From contig CAWGCJ010000002.1 of NCBI GenBank assembly GCA_963821095.1, positions 558,001-622,000 on the forward strand: 64,000 bases of DNA. The letters are read 5' to 3'. A program made the position numbers and the translations under genes. Every line of letters begins with the position of its first letter. Positions within the stretch are counted from its first letter, which is position 1. The DNA comes from CAVPHV01 sp963821095 (GTDB lineage: Bacteria > Actinomycetota > Acidimicrobiia > Spongiisociales > UBA5794). Positions 28,891 through 39,226 of the stretch are shown here, piece by piece. The notes beneath the pieces were generated by a model. The model ran no database searches, was not told the DNA's origin, and saw only the letters and a program-made list of their open reading frames with translations.

Positions 28891-29763
28891 ATGGTCGACA
28901 ACGATGCTGCCTTTCTCTGGGAAACCGGAGCCATCCGCACCCCGCCGCGCCCCGACGAAACCGCGAGGCGGCTCGACCCGCCGGAGCCCTCGGCGAGTCC
29001 TCCTGGAAAACAATGGGTGACGTTCCGCGACGCCCACTATGCGACCGGAATACCGGTGGAGACCCTGCGCAAATGGGCCAGACGCCGAAGCGTGCCGAGC
29101 TCCATCGAGCAAACCGAGTACGGGACGCGCCGCATGGTCTCGCTCGGCGATGTCGTCGAGCGAGCCCACAAGCTGGGCCGACCGCTCACCCCCGTCCCCG
29201 ACGAGCAGCACGACCAGCATGAGCCGGCCGCCGCAGCCGAGCCGAATCCAGAACAGGCCAAAACCGCACCCGAACCGGAGCCGACCTCGGAACCCGCGGC
29301 TGAGTCGGGGACCGAACCAGAACCAGGACCCGCTGCTGAGCCGGAGACAGCGGCGGAACCTGATGTCGAACCAGCTCTTCCCACAGTGGCCCCGGAAGGC
29401 ACGGTGCTCGTGCCGATTGCCGCCTGGGACAAGATGCTGATTCAGCTCGGCAACCTCCATGAGGCCGGGCAAGAACTCGCCGAAGCCAAGGAGCGGGCAG
29501 CCAAAGCGGAAACCGAAGCGAAGTTTCTCCACGAACGCCTGCGCGAGATACGCGACACCCAGCCGTCAACCCACCGGCCGATCCGGCACCTCCCGCCACG
29601 ACCACGACTCCGGCCGAGGAGCCGCACCCCCCGAGAAGATGTGGCGCTACGTCTACCGAGGTTGGAGCAGGCGCCGCAGAGCCTGAGGGCTTTCGACTCT
29701 GGACACCGGTCCGCCTTCGTCCCACACTTCGAGATCGGACCCCCAGGAAGGCACCTCGCATGA
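28891..29763 (+). CDS. helix-turn-helix protein with acidic linker and coiled coil, divergent from BMC operon
   Basis: The N-terminal third has a MerR-like helix-turn-helix: VTFRDAHYATGIPVETLRKW, then ARRRSVPSSIEQTEYGTRRM. A long Glu/Pro/Ala-rich linker follows (about residues 105-165), then VLVPIAAWDKMLIQLGNLHE and a coiled coil rich in Ala/Glu/Lys. The frame as written stops at 29763, overlapping the next ATG, but the last 55 residues look non-coding. A one-base shift near 29575 gives the end PPEKMWRYVYRGWSRRRRA at 29686, which looks like real protein. It may regulate the divergent BMC operon; there is no direct evidence. Confidence 0.72.
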   Translation: MVDNDAAFLWETGAIRTPPRPDETARRLDPPEPSASPPGKQWVTFRDAHYATGIPVETLRKWARRRSVPSSIEQTEYGTRRMVSLGDVVERAHKLGRPLTPVPDEQHDQHEPAAAAEPNPEQAKTAPEPEPTSEPAAESGTEPEPGPAAEPETAAEPDVEPALPTVAPEGTVLVPIAAWDKMLIQLGNLHEAGQELAEAKERAAKAETEAKFLHERLREIRDTQPSTHRPIRHLPPRPRLRPRSRTPREDVALRLPRLEQAPQSLRAFDSGHRSAFVPHFEIGPPGRHLA

Positions 29764-31145
29764 GCGCAGGACGAATCGTCGGAATCGTGATCGGCTCCCT
29801 TTTGGGGTTGATGGCACTAGGCCTGATGGCAGGAGGCGCCTTCCTCACCATCGGCTACGCCATCGTTACCGCAGGCGACGGCTATTTCGACGCCGATCTG
29901 GAACGACTCAGCACGGCGACCGCAGCCATCACCACGGAGGAAGCAGACCTTCAAGCTGATCCCGGCCCGCCGGACTGGGTGATGGATTTCATGGACGTCT
30001 CCGTGCAAATCAAGGTCACCGGAGCAGCCGAAGCCGCCGACACGTTCATCGGGATCGGCGCCACGTCCGATGTCGACACCTATCTCGCAGACGCGGCACG
30101 CGACGAGATCCGCGACGTTGGACCGGGAGGTGATGTCCAGTATCGCACGGTCCCCGGAAGTGGTGCGGTGGCGCCACCAACCGAACAGAGCTTCTGGGTT
30201 GCCTCGGCGTCTGGGCCCGGGACTCAGGAGCTGACCTGGGATGTTGCCGAGGGCAACTGGACGGCGGTGCTGATGAACTCGGACGGGTCTCCCGGGGTTA
30301 TCGCCGACGTCACCGTGGGTGCGAAGTCGCCTGCCGTGCTCCCGGTCGGGATCGCACTGCTGGTTGCCGGTGGCCTGCTGCTGATCGCCGCCGTCGTTGT
30401 CATCGTGCTGTTTGCCGTCGTCGGCCGCTCCGATGACGCACTGCCCGCTCAAGGCGAGACGGCCCCGCTCGAGGCCGAGCCCGTTTCGCTCGAAGCGTCG
30501 CTCGACACTCCGCTGTCGCAATGGCTCTGGTTGGTGAAGTGGTTCCTGGCGATCCCCCACTTCTTCCTCCTGTTGTTCCTGTGGATCGGGTTTGTGGTCC
30601 TGACCTTCATCGCGTTCTTTGCGATTCTGTTCACGGCCCGCTACCCGAAGGGGATATTCGACTTCAACGTCGGTGTGCTGCGCTGGTCGTGGCGGGTCGC
30701 CTACTACGCCGGCACCGGCGGCCTGGGGACCGACCGCTACCCGCCCTTCTCGCTTGACGATGATCCCGACTACCCGGCCCACTTCGACGTGGCCTACCCG
30801 GCGACCCTGTCTCGGGGCCTCGTGCTCGTGAAGTGGTGGCTGCTCGCCATCCCTCACTACATGGTGCTGGCGGTGCTGGTCGGCGCCGGCTGGTGGGGCG
30901 GGAGGGGTTGGGGGTATGGCGGCGGTCTGCTTGGGATCCTCGTGTTCATCGCCGCCGTGGCCCTGCTCTTCACCCGGCGCTACCCGCAAGGGCTGTTTGA
31001 CCTGATCATCGGGCTGAACCGATGGGTGATGCGGGTCACCGCCTACGTCGCCTTGATGACGGATGAGTACCCGCCATTCCGGCTCGACCAGGGCGGCGAG
31101 GAGCCTCGGGTGGAGCGCGTCGGCGCTGAACCCGCACAGCAGTGA
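29760..31145 (+). CDS. DUF4389 membrane protein
   Basis: 461 residues, intact. An N-terminal membrane segment (IVGIVIGSLLGLMALGLMAGG) is followed by an extracytoplasmic region of about 150 residues, a second hydrophobic segment (LLVAGGLLLIAAVVVIVLFAV), and two DUF4389 units, each beginning LVKWFLAIPHFFLLLFL / LVKWWLLAIPHYMVLAVL and ending in an RYPxGxFDxxxGxxRWxxRVxxY pattern. The duplication of this motif (RYPKGIFDFNVGVLRW and RYPQGLFDLIIGLNRW) is clear. Function unknown. Confidence 0.9.
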   Translation: MSAGRIVGIVIGSLLGLMALGLMAGGAFLTIGYAIVTAGDGYFDADLERLSTATAAITTEEADLQADPGPPDWVMDFMDVSVQIKVTGAAEAADTFIGIGATSDVDTYLADAARDEIRDVGPGGDVQYRTVPGSGAVAPPTEQSFWVASASGPGTQELTWDVAEGNWTAVLMNSDGSPGVIADVTVGAKSPAVLPVGIALLVAGGLLLIAAVVVIVLFAVVGRSDDALPAQGETAPLEAEPVSLEASLDTPLSQWLWLVKWFLAIPHFFLLLFLWIGFVVLTFIAFFAILFTARYPKGIFDFNVGVLRWSWRVAYYAGTGGLGTDRYPPFSLDDDPDYPAHFDVAYPATLSRGLVLVKWWLLAIPHYMVLAVLVGAGWWGGRGWGYGGGLLGILVFIAAVALLFTRRYPQGLFDLIIGLNRWVMRVTAYVALMTDEYPPFRLDQGGEEPRVERVGAEPAQQ

Positions 31146-31162
31146 CGTATCCCAGGGGTGAA

Positions 31163-31168
31163 TAGGCT
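31163..31168 (+). promoter_or_regulatory. -10 element TAGGCT, leaderless EamA gene
   Basis: TAGGCT, 6 bases, then ATG 31175. Confidence 0.55.
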
Positions 31169-31174
31169 GCTGCG

Positions 31175-32113
31175 ATGCAGATTCGGATATGGGCGGCGTT
31201 GTTGGGCGCCGCAGCAGGGTGGGGAACCACGGGCGTAGCGACCCGTGCCGCCCTCGATGCGGGGGTTCCGCCGGTGGCGATGGTGGCCATTCGCTCGGTC
31301 ATTGCGGCGGCGCTGCTTCTTGCCGTGTTGTTGATCCGCTCCAAGCCGATCACTCGCGACCCACAGCGTTGGCTGACCGGGGCGGTCATGGCCGTCTTCC
31401 AATTGTCCTTGCCGTTCGTGCTGTTCACATTGGCGTACCAATACGCCTCGGCAGGGTTCGTCGGCATGTTGGTCGCCCTGATCCCGCTGGCGACCGCAGT
31501 GATCGCCAACTTTGTCTTGCCGGACGAGCCGCTGACGACCGTCAAGACCGTCGGGCTGATCATCGCCTTCGCCGGCGTCGGATTCCTGCTCCTCTCCGGT
31601 GACAGCGGACTCGCCGAGGGCGGCAGGCCGCTGCTGGCAGCCGTTCTGTCGCTCGGTGCCATTCTGTCGATCGCCGGTTCGAGCATCTTCGCCAAGGGCA
31701 GAGCCGGGACGTATGAGCCGATGGAGCTCACGTGGATGCAGTTCACCATCGGCGCCGTGCTACTGGTGATCGTCATGGTGATGTTCGAGGGAATCCCAAC
31801 CGAGCTGTCGACATGGGGGTGGGCACTCGTGGTCTACCTGACGATCATCGGCAGCCTCATCCCTTTCCTCCTCTACTACTGGCTACTCAGCCAGGTCAGC
31901 GCCACCAAAGCGTCGCTCGTCGGCTACCTCGTCCCGCTTGTTGCCCTCGGAACCGGCATGGTGCTCCTCGACGAGAGGATCCAACTCGGCATCATCGTCG
32001 GCGGCACCCTGATCCTGGCAGGTGTGATCCTGACCGACCGCTCCGAAAAACGACGCGTCAAGGCCGCAGACCGAGCCGCCAAATCACAGACGGCAACCGA
32101 ATCGACCGTCTGA
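31175..32113 (+). CDS. EamA/DMT-family transporter
   Basis: 312 residues with about ten hydrophobic segments in two EamA repeats. The first starts WAALLGAAAGWGTTGVATRA and the second LSLGAILSIAGSSIFAKGRA. The GYLVPLVALGTGMVLLDERI segment near the end is typical of drug/metabolite transporters of the RhtA/YdcZ kind. The C-terminal tail is basic and cytoplasmic. The substrate cannot be inferred. Confidence 0.92.
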   Translation: MQIRIWAALLGAAAGWGTTGVATRAALDAGVPPVAMVAIRSVIAAALLLAVLLIRSKPITRDPQRWLTGAVMAVFQLSLPFVLFTLAYQYASAGFVGMLVALIPLATAVIANFVLPDEPLTTVKTVGLIIAFAGVGFLLLSGDSGLAEGGRPLLAAVLSLGAILSIAGSSIFAKGRAGTYEPMELTWMQFTIGAVLLVIVMVMFEGIPTELSTWGWALVVYLTIIGSLIPFLLYYWLLSQVSATKASLVGYLVPLVALGTGMVLLDERIQLGIIVGGTLILAGVILTDRSEKRRVKAADRAAKSQTATESTV

Positions 32114-32151
32114 TCAACGCCGCGCCCGTCGGGCTACTCATCGCTGCGCCG

Positions 32152-32157
32152 TAGACT
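32152..32157 (+). promoter_or_regulatory. -10 element TAGACT, leaderless PGPGW gene
   Basis: TAGACT, 6 bases, then ATG 32164. Confidence 0.55.
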
Positions 32158-32163
32158 CGGCTG

Positions 32164-32436
32164 ATGGCATTGCCGCACCATGAAGGGGACCGGGAGCAGC
32201 CCGACCCGGACACCGCCGCACCGCAGAGACCTAGCGGGCCGCTGCGCAAGCTCGCCATGGGCGCCGTCGGGGGCACCGTCACTGCCGCCGGGGTCGTGAT
32301 GTTGGTGACGCCGGGACCCGGGATCCTCGTTGCATTCGCCGGCATGACGATTCTCGCCCGGGAGTTTCCGGCCGTCCGCAGCCGCCTCGATCGCTGGCGC
32401 GAGACGGCGAGTTCCCGTCTGAACAAACACCACTAG
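32164..32436 (+). CDS. PGPGW-family small membrane protein
   Basis: 90 residues. A charged N-terminus is followed by one glycine-rich hydrophobic hairpin (AVGGTVTAAGVVMLVTPGPG, then ILVAFAGMTILAREF) holding the TPGPG motif that defines the family, and a basic C-terminal helix. Actinobacterial members are common; function unknown. It precedes an ABC exporter operon by 12 bases and may be co-transcribed. Confidence 0.85.
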   Translation: MALPHHEGDREQPDPDTAAPQRPSGPLRKLAMGAVGGTVTAAGVVMLVTPGPGILVAFAGMTILAREFPAVRSRLDRWRETASSRLNKHH

Positions 32437-32448
32437 GGTCACGGACCG

Positions 32449-33363
32449 ATGACGGCACCCATCATTTCCACCAAGGGCCTGGGCCACGCCTACGGCGACA
32501 TCGTCGCGCTCCACAACGTCACCATCGACGTTCCCCCGGGGAGTATCGGCCTGGTCGGCGCCAACGGGGCGGGGAAAACCACCTTCATCAAGATCCTGCT
32601 CGGCATCCTCAAGCCAACGGTCGGATCCGTCGACGTGTTGAGCGTCGATGTCGTCAAGGACCCCATTCCGATGCGCTCCAACGTCGGGTACATGCCGGAG
32701 GGAAGCTGCCTGCCGCTGTCGCAGACCGCCGCAGACTTCACCGTCTACGCCGCCGAATTGGCTGGGTTGCCGAGAAGAGCCGCCCGGCAGCGAGCCTCCG
32801 ATGTCCTGACCCTGGTGGGCCTCCACGAAGAGCGGTTCCGGTACATGGGCGAGTTCTCCACCGGCATGAAGCAGCGCGCCATGCTCGCCCAGGCGATCGT
32901 CCACGACCCGTCGCTGGTCTTCCTCGACGAGCCGACTGCCGGACTCGACCCGCAGGGGCGGGAGGAAATGCTGGAAATGGTCAGCAGGCTCGGCAGCTTC
33001 GGGATCAATGTGCTGACGTCCTCGCACGTTCTCACCGATATCGAGCGGACCTGCGACTGGGTGATCATGCTCGACGGGGGCCGAGTGCTGCGCAACGGAC
33101 CACTCGCCGGGCTCACCGACACCAGCACCGTCGAAGTCGAGGTTCTCGGCGATCCTGCAGTGGTGGCCGACGCGCTGACCCGGGCCGGCGCCAGCGTCGA
33201 GACAGACCACCAAACCGTGTACGTCGAGTACCCGACCGGCGACACCTTCCTGCTGGTGCGCGACGTGCTCGCCGCTACCGGTACTGGAATGCGACGCCTC
33301 GGCGCTCGCTCCACCTCGCTCGAAGACATCTTCCTCGCCCAAGACCTGGAGCAGCCCTCATGA
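32449..33363 (+). CDS. ABC transporter ATP-binding protein (exporter 1)
   Basis: 304 residues. Walker A GANGAGKTT (residues 37-45), Q-loop near EGSCLPLS, signature FSTGMKQRAM (variant of LSGGQ), Walker B VFLDEPTAGLD and switch histidine in LTSSHVLTDIE. The C-terminal extension is of the kind seen in ABC-2-type exporters. Its stop overlaps the permease ATG by 4 bases. Start ATG at 32449. Confidence 0.95.
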   Translation: MTAPIISTKGLGHAYGDIVALHNVTIDVPPGSIGLVGANGAGKTTFIKILLGILKPTVGSVDVLSVDVVKDPIPMRSNVGYMPEGSCLPLSQTAADFTVYAAELAGLPRRAARQRASDVLTLVGLHEERFRYMGEFSTGMKQRAMLAQAIVHDPSLVFLDEPTAGLDPQGREEMLEMVSRLGSFGINVLTSSHVLTDIERTCDWVIMLDGGRVLRNGPLAGLTDTSTVEVEVLGDPAVVADALTRAGASVETDHQTVYVEYPTGDTFLLVRDVLAATGTGMRRLGARSTSLEDIFLAQDLEQPS

Positions 33364-34252
33364 GCGACCGCGGCGTTGTCTTCGACCTCGGCTACGTCCC
33401 CTACGAAGGCCCGCGCCTTGGTACCGGCGCTGCGGTGCGGGCAACGGTGCGCGACGGGATCCGGCGTGTCCTCGGGCTGCGCCGCAAAGCCCGCAAGAAG
33501 ATTCTGCCTTGGATGCTGGTCGGCCTCGCCCTCATCCCCGCCATCGTGTTTGTCGGCCTCGCTTTCTTGCTGTCGTCCTTCGATCCGACCGGAGCCGGCG
33601 CCGACAGTCCATTTGGGGGCCACGTCGATTTCTTTGGACTGATCGGCAACGTTGTGCTCCTCTTCGCCGCGTTGGCGGGACCCGAACTTCTGGTGCCCGA
33701 CCGAACCGAAGGTGTGCTTGCCGTCTACAGCTCACGCCCAATGCGGGCTCGTGACTACCTACTGGGCCGGACCGGAGCACTCGCCATCGTGCTCGCCGGG
33801 TTCCTACTCGTCCCTCAGTTCCTGATGTACCTGGGGTTCGCCGCCCTCGACGACGCAGGATTCCTGCGTGCGCTGGTGGAACGGTCCGACGATGTGGTGC
33901 AGATCCTGGCTGCGTCCGCGGTCTACATGCTGGCCTATGGCGCACCAGCGATCCTCATTGCCACGTTCGCCCGTCGCACCGCGCCGGCGACCGGGGTCTA
34001 CCTGGCCCTGATGTTGGTGTCCAGCGGGTTTGCCCAGGGCATGGTCGATGGTGACGTGACCGGAGCTCGGTTTGCGGCGCTCGGTGCCCTCGCTCAACAC
34101 CCGGTGGTGGTCACCGACTGGATCTTCGACCACACCAGTTTCGGCTTGGCGCCGGTTGATGCCGGATGGGACCCATGGGTCTCGCTCGCGGTGATCCTTG
34201 TGGTCACGGCGGTCACCGCCGTCGTGACCATCCGACGCTACCGGAGTCTGAT

Positions 34253-34256
<4 letters not shown>
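33360..34256 (+). CDS. ABC-2-type permease (exporter 1)
   Basis: 298 residues with six predicted membrane segments, e.g. ILPWMLVGLALIPAIVFVGL, FFGLIGNVVLLFAALAGPEL and VSLAVILVVTAVTAVVTIRR. The N-terminal VFDLGYVPYEGPRLG and the SSRPMRARDYLLGR cytoplasmic loop are typical of ABC-2 permeases paired with the preceding ATPase. The end overlaps the GTG of the second ATPase (ATGTGA). Confidence 0.93.
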
Positions 34257-35205
<949 letters not shown>

Positions 35206-35209
<4 letters not shown>

Positions 35210-35952
35210 CTGCGGCGTTGACCATCACCAGGATGACCCTGCGACAGGTGCTGGGGATCAAGCGCCTGGTCGGGTTCGGTCTTCTGTCGCTGTTCCCTGC
35301 GTTCATCTTCATGATCAGCTCCGCAAACCAGAGTGGCAACGCCCTGCTCGAGTCATTCATTGGGATCGGCGTCGGTCTGTTCTACTTCATCGCCGTCCCC
35401 GTCGTCACCCTCATCCTTTCGGCCTCAGTGCTGGGAGATGAGCGCCGGGATCAAACCCTCTCGTTCATCATGTTGCGGCCGATCCGGCGCAGCGCCATCG
35501 CCGCCTCGAAGCTGGCAGCCGCAGTCCTGGCCGCCTACGTGTTCACCGGAACCGGAGCACTGGCCATGGGTGTGGCCTACGGCATCCGGTCCTCGGATTG
35601 GAACTACGTGATCCCGATGCTGGTGAGCGCCGCGGTCGCCACCATCGTGTACGCAGCCGTGTTCGTTCCGCTTGGCTACCTGTCGGAGCGGTCGACTCTG
35701 ATCGGCCTCGCCTACGTCTTCATCTGGGAAGGTGCCATCGTCTCGGCGATTGGGTCCCTGGCGAATACGTCGCCGTGGCGGATCGGGTTCACGGCTTTCT
35801 TGGCAGTTGCGCCCGAGGAAGCTCAGTTCGTCGAGGCGGACCTCGGGATCGTCAATCCCAACCTCGGAACGACCCTGATCACGGTCGCCGTGTTCATCGC
35901 ACTGTCGCTGCTGGCTACCAGTTGGATCCTGCGCAAACGAGACCTGGTGTAG
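35206..35952 (+). CDS. ABC-2-type permease (exporter 2)
   Basis: 248 residues, six membrane segments (FGLLSLFPAFIFMISSANQ, GVGLFYFIAVPVVTLILSAS, LAAAVLAAYVFTGTGALAMG and others), with the ADER-like GDERRDQTLSFIMLRPIRR loop of ABC-2 exporters. Last gene of a four-gene ATPase-permease-ATPase-permease operon. The 194 bases after it (35953-36146) hold nothing I recognise. Confidence 0.93.
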
Positions 35953-36146
35953 GCGCCTACGGCGGGGGCTTCGGTCTTCGGGAACCAACGCGGGGCTTGT
36001 GGTCCGGCCGCCGGGACCCATGCGCTACGTCGGGGTACCGGGTGTCGCGTACCGGTATCTCGCATTGCTAGCTGTGACACGAGCAGTCAGTGAATACTGG
36101 GCACGTGGCCTCTGGCCTCTGACACCCGTCCCCCCTGGCCTGCCAA

Positions 36147-37445
36147 TCAACCGTCGGCCGGAATCCTCCGCTTGACCTGACCGACCAGGGTTGCCACGAA
36201 CGTCGAGCGGAACTTCTGGTTGGCCATCGCCGCCTTCCACGGGGGCATCCGCTCGATGACGCGCAGGGCGCTGGCTGCGATCTGCCCGAGACGGTTCCCG
36301 ACGTTGTCGACAAGCAGATCGCCGAGTTTGCCTCGCTCGATGGCCATCAGGGCAACCCGCTCCATGGTGTTCGCCGGGATGTGGGGAGGCTCGTCTCTGA
36401 GTTCCATGTCGTGGGCGTCCCAGCGGCACACCTCGCCGCACACCCCGCACCCCAGGCAACGGTCGGCGTCGATCACCGCCCAGTTTCGGCGTAGACCTTT
36501 GCCCTCCGTCGGCTCGATCTCGATGGCGCCCGCCGGACAGGCCTTGGCACACTTGGCGCAGCCCCGACACACCTCGTGGTCGATCGTCGCCAGCCAATTG
36601 GACGGGACGATCCCGTCGTAGATGGCGTACCGCTTGATGGAACGCATCATCCCGCAGCAGCAGCCGCAGCAGTTGCAGAGATAGGAGATGTCGTCGCGTA
36701 CGTTGTCTCCAGTTTGGGCGAGACCTGCCGCCTTGGCCTCTTCCAGAATCACCATTGCTTCGTCGTTGGTGATCGTCTCGGCGATCGCCGACCTTGCCAG
36801 TGTCTGGGCGGAGGTGCCAAAGGTGAGGCAGGTGCGTACCGGGGCACCACAGCCCTCGCCCCGCAGCCCGGCGTCGGTCCGACACGGGCACAGGCTCACG
36901 GCAACGGTTTCGGCGGTGCGGACCACCTCGGTCGCCCGCTCCCAGTCGAGGATCTCGGCGTCGGCCGGCACCGCCTCCTCGCGCACAAACGAACGGCCGA
37001 CCTGGGTGCTGCCGGCAAAGATCCGGCGGATGAACTCCTCGTCCTCGAACATGTCCTCGAAGGCTGCGGCGTACTCCTCCATCGGTGCGTCCGGCCGTTC
37101 GCGCATGAAGGTGAACTCGAAGAAGCCGATCACCACCGGAGCGGCAAGCACGTAGCGTTTGCCTTTGCGCTCGAAGTCGAGAATCAGCCCGCGCCGGGCC
37201 ATCGAGGTGATCTGTTCGTCCAGCTCGTCGAGGTCGGCCTCGAGCTTCTTCGCCAGGTCGGGGAGCGACACCAGCTGGGGCAACGAGCGAGCGATGTGAG
37301 CATCCTCGGGGGTGAACAACAGACGAAGGATGCGCCGCACCGCCGGCGTGTCTGGTGCCCCGGTCACATTCCGATCGAGCCGCTGCTGGAGCAACTCGTA
37401 CTCCCGATCGACATCGAGCCCCTGCGTCAGGGTCGTATGGGCCAT
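36147..37445 (-). CDS. 4Fe-4S polyferredoxin-type protein with winged-helix-like N-terminus
   Basis: 432 residues from ATG 37445 (AAGGGGA upstream). Residues 1-110 look like a small winged-helix domain (LPQLVSLPDLAKKLEADLDE, ITSMARRGLILDFERKGKRY). The middle has cysteine motifs SLCPCRTDAG, CGAPVRTC and the dense cluster LCNCCGCCCGMM. Then come two classical 4Fe-4S sites, CRGCAKCAKACPAGAIE and CLGCGVCGEVCRWDAHDMEL. This pattern is seen in cytoplasmic electron-transfer or corrinoid-related reductive-activation proteins. No membrane segment. Partner unknown. Confidence 0.85.
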   Translation of the reverse strand: MAHTTLTQGLDVDREYELLQQRLDRNVTGAPDTPAVRRILRLLFTPEDAHIARSLPQLVSLPDLAKKLEADLDELDEQITSMARRGLILDFERKGKRYVLAAPVVIGFFEFTFMRERPDAPMEEYAAAFEDMFEDEEFIRRIFAGSTQVGRSFVREEAVPADAEILDWERATEVVRTAETVAVSLCPCRTDAGLRGEGCGAPVRTCLTFGTSAQTLARSAIAETITNDEAMVILEEAKAAGLAQTGDNVRDDISYLCNCCGCCCGMMRSIKRYAIYDGIVPSNWLATIDHEVCRGCAKCAKACPAGAIEIEPTEGKGLRRNWAVIDADRCLGCGVCGEVCRWDAHDMELRDEPPHIPANTMERVALMAIERGKLGDLLVDNVGNRLGQIAASALRVIERMPPWKAAMANQKFRSTFVATLVGQVKRRIPADG

Positions 37446-37597
37446 GCCGTATCCCCTTCGTGTCCCGGATTTTCGCAACGTCTCGGCAATGATGGCCGAG
37501 CGATGGAAACCGTTCCAGGGCTTCCGACCCCTCTGCCCACCGAAGCATGGGGGGTACCCGGCACGCACAAACCACCAACGCAACCGCCTGCCGGCGC

Positions 37598-37603
37598 TAC
37601 CTT
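37598..37603 (+). promoter_or_regulatory. -10 element TACCTT, leaderless murJ
   Basis: TACCTT, 6 bases of C-rich spacer, then GTG 37610. Confidence 0.5.
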
Positions 37604-37609
37604 GCCCCC

Positions 37610-39163
37610 GTGACGTCGGGGTCTGCTTCCACCATCAATCGCCGCATGGGCATCGCCGCGCTCATCGTGGCCGGCGGTGTGCTGCTTTCGCGCATCCTCG
37701 GAGTGCTGCGCGACATCATCTTCGCCGGGATGCTGGGGGCCACCGGAGTCACCGACGAGTACGTGGCGGCCTTCACGATCCCGGACTTCATGAACTACCT
37801 CCTCGCCGGAGGGTTCCTGGCGATCACGTTCATCCCGATCTTCTCCCGCTATCTCGCCGCCGACGATGAAGAAGGCGGGTGGGAGGCGCTCACGGCGGTG
37901 ATCCGACCGCTGGCCGTCGGCATCGTGCTGTTGGTGATCATCGGCTGGGCGTTGGCGCCGAGTGTGATTGGCGCGCTGTTCCCCGACTTCACCGCCGAGC
38001 AGGCGACGGCAACGGTGCGACTCACCCGCATTGTGCTCCCCGCCCAGATCTTCTTCGTGCTGGGGGCGCTGTTCACGGCCGTCCAATACGCCAAGGGCCA
38101 GTTCTTCATTCCAACGCTGGCGCCGATCATCTACAACCTCGGGATCATCACCGGTGGGATCTTGTACGCCATCTTCACCGGAGAAGCCGACCCTGAGGGC
38201 TTCATCTGGGGGGCCGTGGTCGGCGCCTTCATCGGCAACTTTGCGCTGCAATGGTGGGGCGCCCGCCGCCTTGGGATGCACCTCATTTGGCGCCTCCCGT
38301 GGCGCAACCCGGTCATCCTCGAGTACGCCAAGATTGCGTTTCCCTTGATGATCGGGCAATCGGTCGTGGTGCTCGACGAGACGTTCATGCGCATGTTCGG
38401 CAACATGACCGGAGAAGGCGTCCAGACCCAACTCCAATACGCCAGGCGAACCATGCTTGTTCCCGTCGGCGTGATCGCCCAGGCCGCCGGCGTCGCTGCC
38501 TACCCGTTCTTGGCCCGCCAATTTGCAGAGGGAAAGCTCGTGCAGATGGCCGATACGGTCGATCGAGCGCTGCGCTGGGTTCTGGCGCTCAGCATCGCCG
38601 CCACCGCTCTGCTCGTGTCGCTCAGCATTCCCACGATCCGCGTGCTCTTCGAACGCTTCGAGTTCACGCCGCCCGATACGGAGGCGACGGCCTCGGCGCT
38701 CTTCTTCTATGCCTTCGCCATCCCGGTCTGGGGCGCCCTGATGGTCATCACCCGAGCCTTCTACGCCAGGCGCCAGATGTGGCTTCCCGTGATCGTGGGC
38801 ACCGGCGCGGCGCTTCTGGCTGTGCCGTTGTACTTCACCTTGCAGCGGGAATTCGCCATCGAGGGCGTCGCCCTCGCGTCCACCCTGGCGCTCGGCGCCT
38901 ACACGTTGACGCTGGCGATCATGTGGTACCGGGAACCCGAACACACCCACCGCTGGCGACGGGTCCTCGACCCGGCGGCGCGGATCGTGCCGCTGGCTGC
39001 GTTTGGTGGCGGCGCCGCGTACCTGGTCGCAGCCGGACTCCAGAGCGCCCTGCCAACCGGCTTCTTCTCAGCGCTGCTCGCCCTGCTGGCAGGCACCGCG
39101 GCGTTTGCCGCTGTGGCCCTGGGCCTCGGCAGCCTGCTCTCGCGCCGCTTCGCCCCTACCTAG
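37610..39163 (+). CDS. murJ: lipid II flippase MurJ (MviN)
   Basis: Flips lipid-linked peptidoglycan precursors outward across the cytoplasmic membrane. 517 residues from GTG 37610, with about 14 hydrophobic segments. Motifs: GGVLLSRILGVLRDIIFAGM (the MurJ first-helix pattern), DEYVAAFTIPDFMNYLLAGG, FIPIFSRYL, and PIIYNLGIITGG. It lacks the long kinase-like and extracellular C-terminal domains of mycobacterial MviN. The upstream continuation to 37547 overlaps the divergent polyferredoxin promoter region and is dismissed. Confidence 0.95.
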   Translation: MTSGSASTINRRMGIAALIVAGGVLLSRILGVLRDIIFAGMLGATGVTDEYVAAFTIPDFMNYLLAGGFLAITFIPIFSRYLAADDEEGGWEALTAVIRPLAVGIVLLVIIGWALAPSVIGALFPDFTAEQATATVRLTRIVLPAQIFFVLGALFTAVQYAKGQFFIPTLAPIIYNLGIITGGILYAIFTGEADPEGFIWGAVVGAFIGNFALQWWGARRLGMHLIWRLPWRNPVILEYAKIAFPLMIGQSVVVLDETFMRMFGNMTGEGVQTQLQYARRTMLVPVGVIAQAAGVAAYPFLARQFAEGKLVQMADTVDRALRWVLALSIAATALLVSLSIPTIRVLFERFEFTPPDTEATASALFFYAFAIPVWGALMVITRAFYARRQMWLPVIVGTGAALLAVPLYFTLQREFAIEGVALASTLALGAYTLTLAIMWYREPEHTHRWRRVLDPAARIVPLAAFGGGAAYLVAAGLQSALPTGFFSALLALLAGTAAFAAVALGLGSLLSRRFAPT

Positions 39164-39165
39164 AA

Positions 39166-39219
39166 GGGGTCTTGGCGGACATGAGCGACACACGTGCCGC
39201 TGCGATCCGTCAAGACCCC
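39166..39219. terminator. bidirectional stem-loop between murJ and sodN
   Basis: GGGGTCTTGGCGGA (39166-39179) pairs at 12 of 14 positions with TCCGTCAAGACCCC (39206-39219). It sits just after the murJ stop and before the convergent sodN stop, fitting a shared terminator, although there is no long T run. Confidence 0.65.
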
Positions 39220-39226
39220 CTGTGGG

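Noticed and set aside
29220..29400. Low-complexity repeat in the regulator gene
   Set aside because: Glu/Pro/Ala codon repetition in a linker, not a separate repeat element.
35953..36146. Possible RNA gene after the ABC operon
   Set aside because: I could not fold a tRNA-like or other known RNA from it; only ordinary short GC-rich stems.
36025..37578. 517-codon minus-strand open frame
   Set aside because: Second frame of the polyferredoxin region on the same strand; Arg/Gly-rich, with no 4Fe-4S motifs in order.
37427..38950. 507-codon minus-strand open frame
   Set aside because: Antisense to murJ; composition is the Arg/Gly/His/Asp-rich type produced by reading high-GC genes backwards, and murJ is clearly coding.
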